From RGIG426 sp045643425 (GTDB lineage: Bacteria; Bacillota; Clostridia; Oscillospirales; Acutalibacteraceae): 7,237 bases of DNA. This document shows positions 5,524 to 7,237 of the stretch, piece after piece; positions within the stretch are counted from its first letter, which is position 1; each line of letters opens with the position of its first letter. The notes under the pieces were generated by a model that made no database searches, had not been told where the DNA came from, and worked only from the letters and a program-made list of their open reading frames with translations. The stretch is taken from the NCBI GenBank assembly GCA_045643425.1, contig JAZUKW010000100.1:1-7237 (forward strand). Reading direction: 5' to 3'. The translations under genes were made by a program, and so were the position numbers.

Positions 5524-7237
5524 ATGAGCAAACCCAAGTTTTATATCACCACCGCCATCGCTTACGCGTCGCGCAAGCCCCACATCGGCAACGCCTACGA
5601 CATCGTGCTTGCCGACTGGATCGCGCGGTATAAACGCCTGCGCGGTTACGACGTGCGCTTTTTGACCGGTTCGGACGAACACGGCCAGAAAATCCAGCGC
5701 GAGGCGGAGGCTGCCGGCATTACGCCGCAAAAATACGTGGACGGTGTCGCCTCTCAAATCAAAGCCGTTTGGGATAGCCTGAACGTCACCTACGACCGCT
5801 TTATCCGCACCACCGACGAGGATCACGAAAAAGCGGTGCAGGGCATCTTTAAGAAGCTCTATGACCAAGGCGACATCTATAAGAGCGAGTACGAGGGCAA
5901 ATACTGCGTCGAGTGCGAGGCGTTCTTTACGAACTCCCAGCTCGTTGACGGCAAATGCCCCGACAGCGGACGCGACGTCCACGACGCGAAAGAAGAAGCG
6001 TATTTCCTCAAGCTGTCGAAATATCAGGATAAGCTGATGGAATACTACGACCAAAACCCCGACTTCTTCCAGCCGGCGTCCCGTAAAGCGGAAATGGTCA
6101 ACAACTTCTTAAAGCCCGGACTGCAAGACCTCTGCGTCTCCCGTTCCACCTTTACGTGGGGCGTTCCGGTGCCGTTTGATAAGAAACACGTCACCTACGT
6201 GTGGTTGGATGCGCTGTCCAACTATATCACCGGCTGCGGCTATAACCCGGACGGCAGCGATCCGCTGTTTGACAAGTATTGGCCCGCCGACCTGCACGTG
6301 ATCGGAAAAGACATCGTGCGCTTCCACACGATCTATTGGCCCATCGAGCTGATGGCGCTCGGGCTGCCGCTTCCGAAGCAGGTGCTCGGTCACCCGTGGC
6401 TCTTGTTCGGCGAGGAAAAAATGAGCAAATCCCGCGGCAACGTCTTGTATGCGGACGATATGGTCAAACGCTTCGGCACGGACGCGGTGCGCTACTATAT
6501 GCTCGCCGAGATCCCCTTTGCGCAAGACGGCTCGATCACCTACGACAGCTTTATCGAGCGTTACAATAACGACCTTGCGAACACGCTTGGCAACCTCGTC
6601 AACCGCACGATCGCGATGGCGAACAAGTATTTTGACGGCAAGGTGACGAAGCCGGCTTCTGTGACCGATCCGGTGGACGCGGATCTCGCTTCCTGCGCCG
6701 CCGCCACGGTCGAAAAATGCACCGCGTGCATGGAGAGTTATCACAACGCGGATGCGGCGGCAACCGTCATGGAATTTGCCCGCCGTCTCAACAAATATAT
6801 CGACGAAACCGCGCCGTGGGTGCTCGCCAAATCCGACGAGACAAAAGCCCGCCTCAACGACGTGCTGTATAACCTGCTTGACGGTATTCGCCTGCTCGCC
6901 ATTTTGCTCAAACCCTTTACGCCGGACACCTCCGCGTCTATCTTTGCGCAGCTGCAAGCGGACGAAGCGGCGCTCGGTGATTGGGACAAGCTGACCTTTA
7001 CGCTTTCGGACGGCTACGCCGTCGGCGAGGGCAAGCCGCTGTTTGCCCGCCTCGACGAGAAGAAAATGCTCGAAGAGGTTGCCGCCGAGCGCGCTGCCAA
7101 AGCTGCGGCCGCGGAAAAACCGGAGGGCGTTGCATTTTTGCCGGAGATCTCGATTGACGAGTTTGCCAAAATCGACCTGCGCGTGGCGAAAATTACCGCG
7201 TGCGAGCCGGTGAAAAAGGCGAAAAAGCTTCTGAAGC
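5524..7237 (+). CDS. metG: Methionyl-tRNA synthetase, 3' end outside window
   Basis: Class Ia synthetase that charges initiator and elongator tRNA-Met with methionine in the cytoplasm. The first 571 residues are visible; family members with the C-terminal extension are about 640-670 long, so most of the protein is present. The HIGH-class motif is HIGN (20-23) in KPHIGNAYD, and FLTGSDEHGQK (47-57) follows. The connective-peptide knuckle has Cys128, Cys131 and Cys145 but Ser148 in the fourth position. VIGKDIVRFH (259-268) and YVWLDALSNY (225-234) line the active site. The KMSKS loop is an exact KMSKS (299-303). The anticodon-binding helical domain covers about 340-500, with NKYIDETAPW at 423-432. 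An Ala/Glu-rich linker (516-535) leads into the tRNA-binding EMAPII/Trbp111-like domain starting near 541 (FAKIDLRVAKI), cut by the window end. Confidence 0.99.
   Translation, partial: MSKPKFYITTAIAYASRKPHIGNAYDIVLADWIARYKRLRGYDVRFLTGSDEHGQKIQREAEAAGITPQKYVDGVASQIKAVWDSLNVTYDRFIRTTDEDHEKAVQGIFKKLYDQGDIYKSEYEGKYCVECEAFFTNSQLVDGKCPDSGRDVHDAKEEAYFLKLSKYQDKLMEYYDQNPDFFQPASRKAEMVNNFLKPGLQDLCVSRSTFTWGVPVPFDKKHVTYVWLDALSNYITGCGYNPDGSDPLFDKYWPADLHVIGKDIVRFHTIYWPIELMALGLPLPKQVLGHPWLLFGEEKMSKSRGNVLYADDMVKRFGTDAVRYYMLAEIPFAQDGSITYDSFIERYNNDLANTLGNLVNRTIAMANKYFDGKVTKPASVTDPVDADLASCAAATVEKCTACMESYHNADAAATVMEFARRLNKYIDETAPWVLAKSDETKARLNDVLYNLLDGIRLLAILLKPFTPDTSASIFAQLQADEAALGDWDKLTFTLSDGYAVGEGKPLFARLDEKKMLEEVAAERAAKAAAAEKPEGVAFLPEISIDEFAKIDLRVAKITACEPVKKAKKLLK

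Noticed and set aside
5392..6957. Two minus-strand open frames of 220 and 282 codons opposite metG
   Set aside because: Both are antisense to a MetG with intact HIGN and KMSKS motifs, and both are rich in Arg, His and Val with no recognisable domain.

Overview
The window looks like a chromosomal housekeeping region from a moderately GC-rich member of the Bacillota, probably class Clostridia and possibly Oscillospirales. That placement is inferred from strong AGGAGG-type ribosome sites, CCA-encoded tRNA genes, the clostridial style of Hsp33 and MetG, and a Clostridia-type COG2426 membrane domain. No sequence search could be run. I see no insertion sequence, CRISPR array, phage gene or rRNA.

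Layout, minus strand (right to left): tyrS (tyrosyl-tRNA synthetase), a class I SAM-dependent methyltransferase and hslO (Hsp33 redox chaperone) are packed with gaps of 4 and about 12 bases and look like one operon. It is driven by an extended -10 promoter just upstream of tyrS. After hslO comes a near-consensus promoter and then a tRNA cluster, Val(TAC)-Asp(GTC)-Phe(GAA). The Phe gene is cut by the left window edge.

Layout, plus strand: divergent from tyrS is a 692-residue envelope protein, followed by metG (methionyl-tRNA synthetase, cut by the right window edge), which has its own promoter. The divergent promoters lie back to back in a 147-base intergenic region. Neither synthetase gene has room for a T-box leader.

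The unusual item is the 692-residue protein. It starts with a signal peptide, continues with a predicted extracellular (beta/alpha)8 barrel resembling glycoside hydrolases (a GH18-like strand-4 motif ending in DVE), then an unidentified beta-rich domain and a Thr/Pro-rich linker. It ends in a complete COG2426/PF06695 'small multi-drug export' membrane domain, which normally occurs as a small stand-alone protein. This suggests a membrane-tethered envelope enzyme coupled to a transport-like domain. The rest of the window is translation and proteostasis machinery: three tRNAs, two aminoacyl-tRNA synthetases, a redox chaperone and a small-molecule or RNA methyltransferase of unknown substrate.
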